Below, one piece after another: positions 54,001 to 64,000 of a stretch of 64,000 bases of DNA. Source of the DNA: Panorpa germanica (lineage: Eukaryota; Arthropoda; Insecta; Mecoptera; Panorpidae). The stretch's first letter is position 1. Every line of letters starts with the position of its first letter. The notes beneath the pieces were generated by a model. That model was not told the DNA's origin and did not search any database. It saw nothing but the letters and a program-made list of their open reading frames with translations. A program made the translations under genes and the position numbers. The stretch covers positions 11,412,451 to 11,476,450 of the forward strand of contig OY783213.1 in the NCBI GenBank assembly GCA_963678705.1. Reading direction: 5' to 3'.

Positions 54001-57000
54001 CAGAGCTATATTTTACGGGTTTGGTTGTATCAAAGATAATGATGTGAGACCTCACAAATATCATAAAATTATTAGACAGTTGTGTAGGAAATAGGCCGAC
54101 GTTAAAAAAATATATTTAAAGAAAAAGTCGAATTAACGAATTCTTAGGCGGTAGAAACAAATGTGAATATTTTTATAATTTTGTGATAAGTACCAAATCG
54201 GATTAAAATCGGATTAAAATCTGATTAGAATCTGATTAAAATCTGTTTAAAATCTGATTGTGAGAAATAATAATTAATATATAGTAGTCACATATAGTTG
54301 TGAACTTGAAAGACAAACAGCAAATAAGTAACCCAGTATAGCAGCCGAAAGCAACGTTATAGGGAGGTTTTTCAATCTGAACCTATTATTGGCGGGTAGA
54401 TTTTACATCTTTTTAAATTAATATCGGTTCAAACAGTGTATCAGTAAGAGATGACTATTTTGTTTGTTTAATTAAACAAAAAATAAAGACAATATTTCTG
54501 ATGTATTAAGTTTATTACTTTACTTATATATGGGAATTATTTATGGAATATAACATTGTTCAAATCACTTCGATTTTTCTCACTTGGGGACAGTTTATTT
54601 GGCGATGTTTTCCAGAAATATAAATCTGATCCTCTTTTGCCCCTACATATTATCCCGCTAAACACAGTTACGTATATATAACTATAGTTTCTTTACATAA
54701 AAAAGTTTACCTTTTACATACATTTCTTTATGTTAAATATAACGTAATGTGTCGTTCATTAATGTTAGAGTATTATGTTAAACTTTGGTAAATAATAAAA
54801 CGTAATGTTAAGTGTAAGATTTAGTAAGTTACGTTTTGTGATTACGAACCATTCATCAATTACCTCGCATGCAAATGGAGGGGTTTCCAAAGTGGAACAA
54901 GACGTGACAAGGGGGGAGGGGCGATTAATGAGCTTCGTAACGTTAAGTTGGTTTGTAATGATGTTCCGATGTTTCTTTGCGTAAATCCATTACCATTTTA
55001 AAAAAAGTAGGGTCTTGTTATATTTTCTGACAAAAATTCTCATTTATTTTCATTTATCTTCCCACATCTTGTAGTATTATTTAATTACATTACTGTTAAC
55101 TGAAAATCACCCTTGTTACTTAAAATATATTTTGAGAAAACATGGGACACAAACAAATGGCTCTTTTTTAAGGAACTGAAACGAAAATGTGTATAATGTT
55201 ATATTCCATAAATATTTCCCATGTGTTAATTTGATAATAAATGTAAAAAATCAGAGATATTTCTATTATTTTCCGATTTATTCAAATAACAAAACAGTCA
55301 GTTCTTATTGATACACCAATTTTTTAAATTTATAGTAACAAGGAATGGGATCTAGTTAGTGAATCTTGAATAACTCTAAACTATTAACTATATTTGAACT
55401 ATTTTAGGTTCTATGATTAAGCTACTATTTGGACTCTGGTAAATATGACATTTTTTAAAGATATTTTAGATCTTACATAGAGGCATACAAAGAGGGGTGG
55501 TACCTAAAAATGAACACTTACAAAAACTGCTTTAATTCCTGCTAAGTGCTAATAACACCTGTACAAAGTGCTTATAGTACAAAACATCTTATAAAATAGT
55601 TTTACATCTTTCTTTCAACTTATAGAAAAAAGTAAAAAGTTTTACATTTTACTTGGCAAGATTGGAAAACAAATGTTAACATTTTTATCTATCACAATAC
55701 AAAATATGAAATAAAAAACAAGTTCAATCATATAATCCCAAACCTACACACACTAACACAATAATCACATTCTCAATAAATACGAATGTAATATTTACGT
55801 TACAATTACATAGCATATAGATTTTTAGGTAACTGTAACATAAATATAACAATTCGTCTTTAGTGGTAATGATGCACTAATACATAGATAGAAGCTCAAT
55901 GGGCTTGTGAACTCTTTTTTTTATGGTCGTTTTTTAATATTCGTATTAATATGTGTATATTGACTTTTTTATTTTTTTAAATATCCAAAAGTTGACGACG
56001 TTATAGCTATATCAAATTTAAATTTCATTTTTGTCGAATGTTATAGATACAAAAGAAATATCTTCGTGTTATAATACTTCATGGGATGCTCAACGCAGCT
56101 GTTGGAAGTAGTTGACGTGTCACACACACACACTCGTATGCGTCTCTGTTGTAAAAAAGAGATGGCGAATCGTCGAATGTAGTATCATGCATTGGAATTT
56201 TCTGTAACCTTGAATCACTTTATAATTAAAGAGACGAAGTGACTTTTTTAATTGTTAATATCTACTAAAATATAAGGAGTTATTAAAAAAAATCTGGTAG
56301 TCAACTTTATCAATATATATAGTTCCGATTTATAAATGGGCTTGTGTCCTATGTCTAAATTTCTATAAAAGTGTACTATATATTGATAAAGTGGGTTACT
56401 AGAACCTCAAATGTTCAATTATTTTTTAATATGTTAAGAGATATTAACAAATAAAAAAGTCATTTTGTCTCTTTAATTATTAAAGGGAATCAACGTTGTA
56501 CACATTCCAAGTGCATGTGACATCACAATCCTTGTGTAAGGTTACCAACCTTACAGCTCATAAATCTCTGCTATTTATATATCAAAATATCAAATATTAT
56601 TTACAGTTATTTCAAGGAACAATCAAATTTCAATATCATGTCTGCCGTAATAGGGTTAAATAAAATAAAAACTTATTATTCTTTGATTTGACTTGATTAT
56701 TTGTCTACCAACAGCTACAAAACATTACCACAGCACTGACCTACTCAACAAATAACTGACGTTAAAATGCATTTCACGTCATACAAATAGCGCTAAAACT
56801 ACAAATTTAAACTTTTAATTACTATATCTCCGTCAATATTTAGATATTTAATAAAATAGACACGCCAATACACATTTATTAACATCAATTTCAATCAATA
56901 ATTGAAAAATCGGCCACTAAAAAGTGAGGACACAAACCCACAAAGTCATAGTTCACATTAGCCCATTGCTAATTTATTCACATAATTTCACTTTTTAATC

Positions 57001-57961
57001 ATAAACACTTTTAACATAGGACATTGTACTTTAACATTACTCACATAGACATGCAAATTAGCTTAGATTTAACCGCTAGTCTGATGTAAGCCCTACCTGC
57101 CATCGTGCGCTTTGTTTTAATTAAATAAATTTTATCCATTCATAATAAATCGTTCGTTGCAAGCTTGCTTAAAAATTCTCATTATTAATCCATATTCCTT
57201 TTTGATTGTTTCTTTTATTTATTTTCTATAATTGTGAATCGTGATTTTTGAGAATTCCTGTGTTACTAATAATCTTATTCTTTTGTAATTCAATTTTACA
57301 AATCATTTGCATGACAATATTTAAATAAATTATATTGTCGTTTCGTCTTGTCTTCAAGTGATAACTTAACTCGTAATTATTAACTTTCTTGTATTACACT
57401 AACAGCAAATATAGGAAATTTGGAAATATTTATGTCTATAAAATACATCAATTAATTAAAGGGCAGAATTCTTAAATCAAAACTTTGGCACTTATTTTGT
57501 AACTTTTTTTCTGACGTAATGTGTCATGAACTGGACTAGCAGTCCGGGAACTTTACACTTTTAGGCCCTCAGCACACGACGCGACTGGTTGCAAACCTTA
57601 GCCCCGAATTTGCTCGAACCGAATTTCATTACTCGTTCGGTATCGTTCAAATCGGCACGCACCGCCATCTTAAAAAAATGGCGGATCAAAAACGGTTTAT
57701 TGGCAATAACTCGTTGCAAAGTGGGGCACTTCAATGTAACTTTAAACATATTTCAATTTTGAGCTCAACTTTTTTATGTTTATTTGTAGTAAATTGAGTC
57801 CTCTATAGGTTTGATAACACTAGTAACGACATATTGCCAATAAACCGTTTATGGCAGCCATTTTTTTCAGATGTCCAGTTCATTAATGAGACATCTCTAT
57901 TATTAATTATAATTTTGTATGATTGCATTTAAGAGTTGTCAGAGTATTGAACGAGATGCAG

Positions 57962-58036
<75 letters not shown>

Positions 58037-61000
58037 GTAAAATTAACTGCATACTAAATCAAGGCGGTTGATATAGTTCAAATTACGAGAGTTCGGGGCG
58101 ACTCATACTTAAAACAAGTTGTGGAGTATAAACTGCCGATATAACTAAAAAGCACTGACTCACTTATTTTTCTATAATGTATATAGAAATGAAAAAGATA
58201 AAATTCATTATCGTATTATAGATTTATACCGCTCTTATAACCTCTTATAAGTATAAGTCGCCGCCGAACTATCGTGATTTGGACTATATGTCTATTGTAT
58301 TTCTATTTTGTTAAATATTGAAAGTTGATCGAAGATAAGATTAAGATTTAAGAGAAGATAGTTATTTAAAATTTGAATTGAATTGAATTGAGTCTGTAGA
58401 TTTTATTTTCTCTTGTGGTAAACATTGATAATATTAAAACTATGTGCGTTGCTCGAGACAGCTGCAAGTAAACTTTTAACGTATATATGCCTTTTATGCA
58501 TTTCTTTTAACGTATGTCATAAAGTAATTATTCTGGCGATCCAGTACCTACTACATGATCAGCAGAACGATCGATTGCTATTTCTCTCTAACTACTATAA
58601 TATTAACTAATTTTTACAATAACTATGAGTTCAGCAACCTTCGTTTAAGGAGTAAAGTCTGAAAGCAATGAATCTACTACACATTCTGGAAGCCTGAGTA
58701 TAGTAAACAAATATACTAAAACCTTTTTTCCTATATTTACTGGAAGTTATATTAAATATACTCTTATTAGCGTGATATTCCCTTAATTTTTTACATTATT
58801 TATCTATCTGTATTTTTCATTAGCGAATTCGCCATGACATTTTTGCTTAAATTAAAAATATTAAAAAAAAAAAAATTAGTTCATTCTTCAATACACATAT
58901 TTAAAAAAAATCATTTAAAAGATGAACGACATAAATAATTGTAAGAATTACATAATTTCACTGCGCTTAAAAGCAAAAATGTTATGACGAATATCCATTT
59001 TGTCACACTATTGCATTTGCATGTCTGTCTCTAGGCCTCTCATTGTGCAATGTGTGTTATTAAGGGAACGCTAAAATGTCGTATTGTAAACCAAAAACAC
59101 AACATTTTTAAATACTTGAATATCATTATTTTAGTTTTGTTTAACATTTTTTTAGATAATGACTGCTACAGTTGAAACTGTTTCGGAGCAGTTAGATCTA
59201 GCTGCAATAATACCGTCCGAAAAAGTTGTTTGTGCTGTTGCCAGGTCTGTTACCTTATCGGAAGCGGATGTAGGTAAGATTGCTGAAGCTTGCTTTTTAA
59301 GAAAACTTTCTTACGCCCAGAGATTTGCGTTTTTCAAATACATACTCAAAATGCATTTTACAAAATAGTAAATACCTATTTTGTATTTAAATACTTTTAC
59401 AAACTTATTTCCTATTTGGAAAATACAAAATACTTCAAAACACTTAGAAATGTACTGGAGTGATTGTCTTGTAGTAAAACAAATAATGAACGAGAAAAAA
59501 TGATAAACAAATTTAGGTAAACGAAAATCAGATGTCTTATGGTGGGGGTAACAGGAAGGATAATAAAATAATATGCACATCTATCATTTTAAATTAAAAA
59601 GATTAAGACTATTTATATTAGAAAAATATACATAAAGAGTATTCTATTTTCTCAAAAGTGTTTTTAAAATACGTATAAATTTATTTTTTATTTTGTATTT
59701 GAAATAGGAAAATAACGCGGTATTTGCATTTTGTATTTAAATGCTTGTGAAAAACATTTGTGCACATCTCTGCTTACGCATATATCAATGGATAATGACA
59801 TTTATTATTTCTGTAAAATCTGTTTCTGTGAAATCACTTTACCTTTCGTCAATAAGCGACGAAAAGTTGATGTAAACTACAGTAGTTTTTTTGTGTTGCC
59901 CGAAACTTCACTCAGCGCGCCATTTAACCAACTGAACATAGTGTCTCCTATACTTCCGAGGTACAGAAATAATTTTCGTGTAAATATATAAGTAATATCT
60001 ATGTACTAAATACATTTGGAAGAAATTTGGTAGCGTATTTTATGGTAAGATATATTAATGATTCGCTTTTGAAGGTAACATTACAAATTAAATAAATATC
60101 CTGCTGATTTCTGAGAAGGTTATAGAACTAGACGAATAAGACAAAACTTCTGTTAGAAACGGAAGGTGACTCTATTTCCACTATTTACAGCTACGGCAAC
60201 TGTACACGTAGCGAAACCTCAAATTGTTGGAGAAAATGAGCAACCAGTAGAACCAGGTCCAGATGATGATTTGGAAGATTTTTGGCATACTTCTATAGGC
60301 AAATTTAGATTCTCTTTAGAAGATTTACCACAACCACTTCAGTACATTCATCAGCTTCTTCAGGAGCTGCCCAAAACAGAGAAACCAGACGTTTTATATT
60401 ATATGTTGCAATGTTTAAATATTTTGATTTTAAATGGAGATGCTTTCACAAAAGCAGCTAAAGATCACCGAGGATTTTTCATTTGGTGTCAAGAAAATTT
60501 GTTAATTAAAAAGTAAGTAATATTATATGCCATCTCATATTTTGAAGATTTGCACATATGAGGAAAGATGGTTTACTTTTAATTGTGCATTGAACGGCTC
60601 AAATCACCTTAAACATTTTAGTTTTACTTGTATTGTATTTTATTGTTTCTTCCTTACAAAAACATTTACATTTTACATTTCTTTTACAAATTTTTAATAT
60701 TTTTTAAATTCTCTTCTTCCTTTCAATATTCGCTCACTTGTTATCTTCCTCCACTGTCTGTTCCTTACTTCCACCACCTATCTACTTTTTCTCTTCTCTT
60801 GCAATCGTTCCTCATACCTCCCTCTACTTACAAAGTTTCTTCTCTTTCTCGTTACCTCCGTCATCCATACTTTCCTTCCCTCTTTCGTTGCAATAACTCC
60901 TCCAAGCTTAATTCACTTTACACTTTATCCTGACACCTATACTTAATGTGTTCTAATTCTTCCTCTTCCTTCCTACATATGCTGCATAATTTCTCTTCTA

Positions 61001-63107
61001 CTGTTCCCCAATACTGCCTTTCTCTTCATTCCTCAGCATGAATCTAGCAATCATTTTCACATCCTTTCCTCCTTTGTTTTCTAGGTACAGTGGCAATGCC
61101 TAAGTCCATAACCTTCTGCATTTTGTATTGTATCTTCCTTTTTCTATCTTTCTCATACTCTCCTGTTGTTGCATCTCCAAGTTTCTTTCTTCTATCATGC
61201 TTCTTACATTTCAGTTTATGGGAACTATGCAACGCAGAGCATTCGCATATTTGCGAGGTATGCGTTCCCGTGTTGCTACATTGTATCACTCTACCTCTTG
61301 GATCCGACGTGTTCTGGAGAGTTATTCAGGAAGAATTTCATAATCCTGATTGGCGTGTTAGGTTCGTAGCTGTCGAAAGAGTCACCGTAATCACCAGGTA
61401 AGTTCCTCATCTCTAATAAAGGTTTTTGAATCAATTAATATATGAATCGTTTATATTTCAGGTTCATGGATTATACACCATTGAAAAATGTCGTTCCTCT
61501 CCAGGCAGCTCTGGCTAATGCCTTCTGCTACTTAATATCCAGCATGGATGATTCCAACGTATATATTGCTCAGAGAGCAACTCTTTATTTGGGAACCATT
61601 CACGATAACGCAGTTAAAGTAATAAAGGTGCCAACTTTAAGCAGCAGTGACAATATCATGTATTAATCACCAAATTTCTTTGCAGTCTCTTTTGTTATGC
61701 TTGGAGACGCAATTTGACTCCGTAATCGTAGATCGTCCAATGGTGTTGCAGAGTCTCTACCAACTACATAACTCTCTAAGCGATAGGAAAGTTTTAACAT
61801 GGGAATTTTTCCTAAATAGATTTGATGCTCTGTTCTTGGAAGCTCAAATTAATTTAGAAAAAACTGGAGATATATCATATTTAAGAGATCTTCGAAATTC
61901 CGAAGTTAATAGCGAATTATTTATAAATAAATTGCGGAGAGCACATGAAGCGCTATCACAGTCTGATGGTTCCGGTTGCGGTTCTGTGAAAACCCTGAGT
62001 GCTTCTTTTGGGACAAAGTGGCCTTACAAGAGAACCATGTCTGCTCCAGCTAGCATTATACCCAGAGCTGATACTAAAATGGGTAAGCCAGAAGGTTAGT
62101 TACAAAACGAAGTTAAAATTTGACCAAAATTGGAACCATGAATTCAATATTGAACAATATTGAAGGCCTGTCTCAGTATGGCACCGTATTTAAGCGAATT
62201 TCTGCCGGACGTATACGGGCTACTAAGCTTTACCTATCCGAACCCTGTAAATGTAATGAGAACTCTCTGGACCTCTCAGACTGCACGCTACAAAGCCGTC
62301 CGAATACGGGCGGCACTACTTCGCACATTAGAACCGTATAAAGGCGAATTTTATCCAAGCGTTACCACTACTACAACGATATCCTATCCAAACCTTTGTA
62401 AATGCAAACAGCCGCCTCAGACTGGAGGGGATACCTAAGATCGCTTGTTGTTACGCTGCAATACGGATCTTTTCGGTTCTATCGGCGACATCGCTTGTGA
62501 CGAGTATGTTCAGCATGCTTCAGTTTATGTTTCTATTTCAGTGAATCATGGACACCGAAAAATTAATTCTTTGAATTCAAGAAAGAGAGATTAAATTCAC
62601 GTCAACCAGAACTCAGATATATAATAAATGCTAAAGTCCCTTTAATACCAGTAGTGTATCGATAAAAATGAAAGGTAAAGTTTGCTCTCATGATAAATTA
62701 TATAAGTGCTAAAGAACTCCAATACACCCCCTAATACACGACTACAGACATCTGTGACACACATAGGCGGTTTGCTTTGTAGCTCATCCAATCCGCCGAT
62801 TTACGTCCGAATACGCCGTCGCTTAAATACGGTCCCATACTGAGACAGGCCTAACGCGATATATTTTGTCGCGTAAAAACAGAATTGCGTGTATAGAAGA
62901 TAGAACTTATCATACTTTCTTTTACAGAAAAGGAGAAGGTGTACAACAGGCAATATTCCGCTCCTATACTCAAGAGGAAGAGCTCCAGATTTGGATTGGG
63001 TCAGTTATTAGGCTCCAACCAGCCTTCCCATGCAACCCCTTCTAATAATACAAGTCACACACATGTATCAAATACGGTTAATAACACAATTCCCGTATCC
63101 GCCACAG
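45014..63107 (+). CDS. UNC79: UNC79 orthologue, NALCN channel complex subunit (5' part, 22 exons; continues beyond the window)
   Basis: A very large accessory protein that, with UNC80, assembles and regulates the NALCN sodium-leak channel controlling neuronal resting excitability. Exons: 45014-45035, 45827-45946, 46050-46211, 46286-46456, 46525-46614, 46687-46872, 46944-47176, 47243-47457, 48798-49033, 49226-49324, 50838-50997, 51068-51350, 51423-51582, 51918-52063, 52144-52368, 53417-53599, 59156-59273, 60191-60512, 61215-61397, 61462-61618, 61686-62094, 62928-63107; about 1,353 residues in phase. Start: a 22-nt exon gives MGTRAVS, then FTAKIRSLHDYHLRLMHG, parallel to the vertebrate N-terminus as I recall it. 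A Cys/His-rich region (about 255-400) contains CQRDHCP and LCIECANEIH. DRPMVLQSLYQLHNSLSDRK and WEFFLNRFDALFLEAQ (exon 21) are diagnostic. Intron 16 (5.6 kb) and others are transposon-rich. The donor after exon 14 is the unusual GTCCTA. Confidence 0.93.
47628..48263 (-). mobile_element. Family A element, copy A2 (reverse)
   Basis: 636 bp in UNC79 intron 8, from TGGGCTTGTGTCCTATGTCT to GAGGACACAAGCCCA. It is the reverse complement of the A1 arrangement and shares all the internal blocks. It is preceded by a CTT/ATT microsatellite at about 47595-47620. Confidence 0.88.
48420..48735 (-). mobile_element. LINE 3' relic, antisense in UNC79 intron 8
   Basis: The minus strand of this pyrimidine-rich tract reads, in one frame, FRMGKEQVGNRYWEKRKEVL then CRICKKEIET, a TAG, and EHIKEIC. 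The spacing C-X2-C-X8-H-X4-C (CRIC at 48618-48629) is the C-terminal zinc knuckle of insect non-LTR retrotransposon reverse transcriptases. The TAG sits where these proteins usually have Trp. Downstream sequence degenerates into Lys/Glu-rich codons. Confidence 0.72.
50019..50643 (+). mobile_element. Family A element, copy A3
   Basis: 625 bp in UNC79 intron 10, bounded by TGGGCTTGTGTCCTCATTTT and AGGACACAAGCCCA. It is the best preserved copy by eye and includes the full GTAGGTCAGTGCTGTGGTAA interior. Confidence 0.9.
52934..53379. repeat. 29-bp minisatellite, about 15 copies, in UNC79 intron 15
   Basis: The unit GGATGTTTTAACAAGAGCGG plus TCATTTTAT repeats head to tail with scattered point differences and one copy shortened by two bases. 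There are no unique spacers between units, so it is not a CRISPR-like array. It ends about 40 bp before exon 16. Confidence 0.93.
53930..54137 (+). mobile_element. tRNA-derived SINE, copy 3 (most complete)
   Basis: It carries a perfect tRNA T-arm, CGGGTTCGATCCCCG (53983-53997), serving as the RNA polymerase III B box. An unrelated body follows, and the family 3' end AGGAAATAGGCCGACGTTAA, then an A-rich tail with AAAGTCGAATTAA. Confidence 0.78.
54762..54815 (+). repeat. Dispersed repeat also found at 40838-40890
   Basis: ATGTTAGAGTATTATGTTAAACTT followed by GGTAAATAATAAAACGTAAT matches 40838-40890 with a few differences. The nature of the parent element is unknown. Confidence 0.55.
55900..56965 (+). 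mobile_element. Family B element interrupted by a family A element
   Basis: It begins TGGGCTTGTGAACTC, runs with family B sequence to about 56336, then resumes at 56941 with AGTCATAGTTCACATTAGCCCA, the expected B right end. Between lies family A copy A4. Removing A4 leaves a B element of about 460 bp. Confidence 0.75.
56337..56940 (-). mobile_element. Family A element, copy A4 (reverse), nested in family B
   Basis: 604 bp from TGGGCTTGTGTCCTATGTCT to GAGGACACAAACCCA, lacking a few internal blocks. It sits near the right end of the B element, so A was active after that B copy had inserted. Confidence 0.85.
57519..57895. mobile_element. Inverted-repeat element with internal insertion
   Basis: ATGAACTGGAC, AAAAAAATGGC and AACGGTTTATTGGCAAT occur on the left and in inverted form on the right (57828-57890). 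In the left arm about 115 bp of GC-richer sequence (TAGCAGTCCGG to GGCACGCACC) separates the first two blocks, while in the right arm they are adjacent, so the left arm carries an insertion. Confidence 0.65.
57964..58035. repeat. (TA)36 microsatellite
   Basis: 72 bp of uninterrupted TA dinucleotides inside UNC79 intron 16. Confidence 0.98.
59318..59772. mobile_element. hAT-type non-autonomous element, 455 bp, with 8-bp target duplication
   Basis: In UNC79 intron 17. The ends CAGAGATTTGCGTTTTTCAAAT and, inverted, CAGAGATGTGCACAAATG match each other and the hAT consensus opening CAGRGRTG. The flanking octamers CTTACGCC (59310-59317) and CTTACGCA (59773-59780) are a 7-of-8 target-site duplication, the size typical of hAT. 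The interior is AT-rich with further internal palindromes and no transposase. Confidence 0.85.
60760..61085 (-). mobile_element. LINE 3' relic, antisense in UNC79 intron 18
   Basis: The minus strand reads ARFMLRNEE, then after a frameshift QYWGTVEEKLCSICRKEEEE and LEHIKYRC. This is the same C-X2-C-X8-H-X4-C zinc knuckle as at 48618-48629 (here CSIC at 60975-60986) and a better match to the insect LINE pattern. Lys/Glu-rich sequence continues downstream on the minus strand. Confidence 0.75.
62163..62855. mobile_element. Family C inverted-repeat element, long copy
   Basis: In UNC79 intron 21. The left end AGGCCTGTCTCAGTATGG, then CACCGTATTTAAGCGA, is repeated inverted at the right end (62815-62850) with one mismatch over about 34 bp. 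The left half contains an internal direct repeat: ACCGTATTTAAGCGAATTT with CCTATCCGAACCCTGTAAAT, matched by ACCGTATAAAGGCGAATTTT with CCTATCCAAACCTTTGTAAA. The right 210 bp matches 20936-21213. Target duplication not clear. Confidence 0.82.
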
Positions 63108-63312
63108 GTAGGGTAGTGAATGCTTCATTACATTGTTTTTGTCTTATCCGCCATGTTGACGATCTTCTCTTCGCTATTTTTCATCACCCCCTACACCCAG
63201 CATTGGTGATGTCTTTCTTCTAAACCACTTTGTGACGTCAGTTTGTTTCTGGTATGTGTTCAATGTTTCTTTTGATCTCAACATAAGATATAACAATAGC
63301 AAAATCAATCAA

Positions 63313-63987
63313 TGAGGCTTGTGTCCTCATTTTTTAGTGGTCGATTTTTCAATTGTTGATTGAAATTGATGTTAATAATTGTGTATTGGCGTGTCTATTT
63401 TATTAAATATCTAAATGTTGACGGAGATATAAGCAATTAAAAATTTGAATTGTAGTTTTAGCGCAAGAAATGGTCGGCCATATTTGTATGACGTGAAATG
63501 CATTTTAACGTCAGTTATTTGTTGAGTAGGTCAGTGCTGTGGTAATGTTTTGTAGCTGTTGGTAGTCAAGTCAAGTCAAAGAACAATAAGTTTTTATTTT
63601 ATTTTATATTGAAATGTTATTGTTCCTCGAAATAACTGTAAATAATATTTGATATTTTGATATATAAATACATATAGCAGAGATTTATGAGCTCTAATGT
63701 TGGTAACCTGTAAACTTGTCAGAGTTCCTTCAAGAATATATCTCTTTTACGCTCTGTTGTATAAAAGAGATAGCAACTAGTGGTTGTGAGATTACATGCA
63801 TTTCGAATGTTGTACAACGTTGAATCCCTTTAATAATTAAAGAGACAAAATGACTTTTTTAATTGTTAATATCTCCAACCCATAAGGAGTTATTAAAAAA
63901 TAATTGAACATTTGAGGTTCTAGTAACCCATTTTGTCAATATATAGAGTACACTTTTATAGAAATTAAGACATAGAACACAAGCCCA
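63313..63987 (+). mobile_element. Family A element, copy A5
   Basis: 675 bp in the UNC79 intron after exon 22, from TGAGGCTTGTGTCCTCATTT to AGAACACAAGCCCA. It has the same interior as A1 and A3, plus the CTCTGTTGTATAAAAGAGAT block shared with family B. Confidence 0.88.
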
Positions 63988-64000
63988 TTATGAATCTGAA

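Larger units (their letters stand above)
53600..59155. other. UNC79 intron 16, 5.6 kb, transposon-rich
   Basis: The intron separates a Pro-rich exon (53417-53599) from exon 17. It holds a SINE, a nested A-in-B pair, an inverted-repeat element and a TA microsatellite, each listed separately. Between them, 54140-55899 is AT-rich with one dispersed repeat (54762-54815); 56966-57518 and 58036-59155 show nothing I can name. Confidence 0.7.

Noticed and set aside
62160..62438. Open frame beginning MKACLSMAPYLSEF inside the UNC79 locus, looking like a conserved exon
   Set aside because: It overlaps the left terminal inverted repeat of family C and that element's internal direct repeats, and the flanking exons join in phase without it.

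Overview
The window is AT-rich eukaryotic nuclear DNA. Protein genes are split into many short exons by mostly small GT-AG introns, and the orthologues and transposon relics point to an insect. A hymenopteran is my best guess from the LINE and SINE flavour, but this is weak. There are no operons, CRISPR arrays, rRNA genes or phage genes, and I recognised no intact tRNA gene. Exon coordinates were worked out by hand from splice consensus, reading-frame continuity and remembered family sequence. Intron phases close through every multi-exon model below.

Layout. 1-460: an in-frame 87-bp minisatellite. 1165-4473 (-): arylsulfatase B-like sulfatase. 5375-6812 (-): unrecognised 284-residue protein. 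7231-8567 (-): SNAPC1/SNAP43. 9144-13439 (+): COG1, divergent from SNAPC1. 13562-19670 (-): TopBP1 with multiple BRCT repeats, 23 exons, tail-to-tail with COG1. 20468-22981 (-): mitochondrial ribosomal protein S29 (DAP3). 23582-24044 (-): RPAC2, shared by RNA polymerases I and III. 24725-27685 (-): cytosolic tyrosyl-tRNA synthetase with its EMAP-II-like tail. 28653-30965 (-): SRP54. 31543-33921 (+): TFIIA large subunit. 33922-41087: about 7 kb without a gene, holding repeats. 41088-43216 (-): a small secreted-protein gene built from nine symmetric exons, several of them micro-exons. 45014 to the right edge (+): the 5' part (22 exons, about 1,353 residues) of the UNC79 orthologue, the large accessory protein of the NALCN sodium-leak channel.

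The window has two textures. From about 5 to 34 kb it is a compact run of housekeeping genes for transcription, translation, protein targeting, Golgi tethering and DNA replication/repair, with few insertions. From about 37 kb onward the UNC79 introns and neighbouring intergenic DNA are full of transposon relics: five copies of a 0.6-0.7 kb non-coding inverted-repeat element (family A), several copies of a shorter relative (family B) including one with A nested inside it, a hAT-type element with a near-perfect 8-bp target duplication, tRNA-derived SINEs, two antisense LINE 3' ends, minisatellites and a long TA microsatellite.

The most unusual gene is the secreted micro-exon gene at 41-43 kb. 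All nine of its coding exons are multiples of three and all its introns are phase 0, so any internal exon could be skipped or included without a frameshift. It matches no family I know.
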